From: Gavia stellata
Lineage: Eukaryota > Chordata > Aves > Gaviiformes > Gaviidae
Assembly (NCBI RefSeq): GCF_030936135.1
Contig: NC_082597.1
Coordinates: 47,685,095 to 47,749,094, forward strand
DNA: 64,000 nt
Direction: 5' to 3'
Below, in pieces: positions 62,835 to 64,000 of this stretch. Made by a program: the position numbers and the translations under genes. Numbering within the stretch: the first letter of the stretch is position 1; each line of letters begins with the position of its first letter. The notes below the pieces were generated by a model. The model made no database searches, was not told the origin of the DNA, and saw only the letters and a list, made by a program, of their open reading frames with translations.

Positions 62835-64000
62835 TCTAAGGTTGCCTGGGGAACTTCTGTGGGATGGATTCCCTGCATGTTCGCCACACTCCACCCAGAA
62901 GATTTCTTCAATGCTGTACCTTCAATATAAATTTAATTCCTAAATTAACTCCAGGAATTATTCCACACTGCTGATATTCTAAAACAAGTAAACTAGGCTG
63001 GATTTGAAGGGGCAGCTCTGAGGCAAATGACATTATACATCATTGCCATTGTCCTGAGCAATACAATGCCATTATTATCCAGTTTTGATTCTATAATGTT
63101 TCATGTGTTATGATACTAAACAGCATTTTCTATAGAGCTTAATCAAATGTATCCTGAATACTGGCATATCTAATACTGTTTTTATGTGCTCTGATTTTAT
63201 CTCTCTTGAAAGAAATCAAAGACTGAGTTACGTATCAAAACACAGTCATTATGGAGTTTTAAAATACCAGTGTGACATTTTGCAACACATTCCCCCAACT
63301 TTTTCGTAAGAGGCCTATATAGCTTTATGAATTTAAAGGGAAATATTAGTTTTACAGGTATAATTAAGGATCGTTCTTGCTGCATTAGGGTGCAAGAATG
63401 CATCAGGGTGCAATTATTTGTTGAAACGCTTTATAAAAAAAATAAATACAGAAGGATCTGGTTAAACACTGAAAGAAAGATTAAATTAGCAAGAAAAGAT
63501 AGATCAGATTTTATGATAGCCTGGGGTTAAGAATGCTTTATGGTCAAGGATGGATAGATTTGAAAGTGTTCAGGCTAGGAAACTTGTGTTCAGAAAGTAA
63601 TAATCATGAACACTGCGTATGAAGATTTAGGTTAAGAAGGGCAGATCTAAGAATTTTCAATGAATAATTTTGCTACACAAAATTCAAAGTGATATACTTC
63701 AGAACTTTAGAAATTAGACAAAAGGCACATTTGTAGCAAGGTATCTTTCTGAGTTACACTGAGTTACATAACATGAAAAACAAAAGAAAACACTGCACAA
63801 AAGTAATTCATATCAAACTGACACAATAAAATAAACTTATCATGATACTGATGAAGAACAGTGTGGAAAAAAAATGAAACAGGACAGCTGGGAGTCCATT
63901 ATAGCCACCATAAGCCTTTAGAAATATTGCATAAATTTTTAAAAAGTCAATCAATTATTTTCAGTTTTGTAAAACTGTACATAACTAACCAATCCTAAAC
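62835..64000. other. AT-rich sequence to the window end, no gene seen
   Basis: The first ~75 bp may still belong to the third LTR. After that there are only short motif-free open frames. Confidence 0.45.

Noticed and set aside
1..64000. Bacterial-type systems such as CRISPR arrays, operons, toxin modules or phage
   Set aside because: The window is vertebrate nuclear DNA with spliced exons and CR1 LINEs; no such arrangement is present.

Overview
The window reads as nuclear DNA from a bird. It is about 60% A+T, has sparse coding sequence split by GT-AG introns, and carries CR1 LINE fragments with the typical avian 3' tail of ATTCTRTG octamers. A solo LTR at 29.5-30.6 kb resembles ERVL-type LTRs that I know from neoavian genomes, so a neoavian bird is more likely than a chicken or duck; that last step is inference from memory.

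Only one protein-coding gene can be supported. It is MGAT4C, on the minus strand, encoding a Golgi N-acetylglucosaminyltransferase of family GT54. Its complete coding sequence lies in three exons (15377-15249, 10679-10532, 8689-7530) with matching phases and good splice sites, and predicts 478 residues: a short cytosolic tail, a signal anchor, a stem with two N-glycosylation sequons, a catalytic domain with an EDD motif and a C-terminal beta-rich domain. In birds this gene is the homologue of the enzyme described from hen oviduct as GnT-VI. The 3' UTR and flank occupy 1-7529. From 15.4 kb to the right end no coding exon is recognisable; this is probably the upstream part of the gene (5' non-coding introns) or intergenic desert.

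The rest is repeat history. CR1 copies lie at about 21.8-23.0 kb (a plus-strand CR1 nested in a minus-strand one), 29.4-31.1 kb (a minus-strand CR1 split by a 1.1-kb LTR), 34.0-34.3, 37.1-37.2, 43.1-43.3 (old), 50.2-50.8 (with an open reverse-transcriptase tail) and 60.6-61.0 kb (ancient). A second, diverged LTR of the same general design lies at 57.2-57.8 kb. A third, unrelated, CpG-bearing LTR lies at about 61.85-62.83 kb. Simple repeats include a 212-bp GGGGA/GGAGA purine tract (44.2 kb) and a compound GAT/AAT/AAC tract (45.0 kb).

Structures that ordinary annotation would miss are: a ~190-bp direct duplication flanking the first coding exon, a ~210-bp imperfect inverted repeat at 26.1 kb, a sharp CpG cluster at 18.0 kb in AT-rich DNA, a ~70-bp non-CR1 segment shared by two CR1 loci, and palindrome-bearing 71-bp repeats in the third LTR. 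I found no tRNA, rRNA, CRISPR, operon or novel multi-gene system; most open frames here are chance or repeat-derived.
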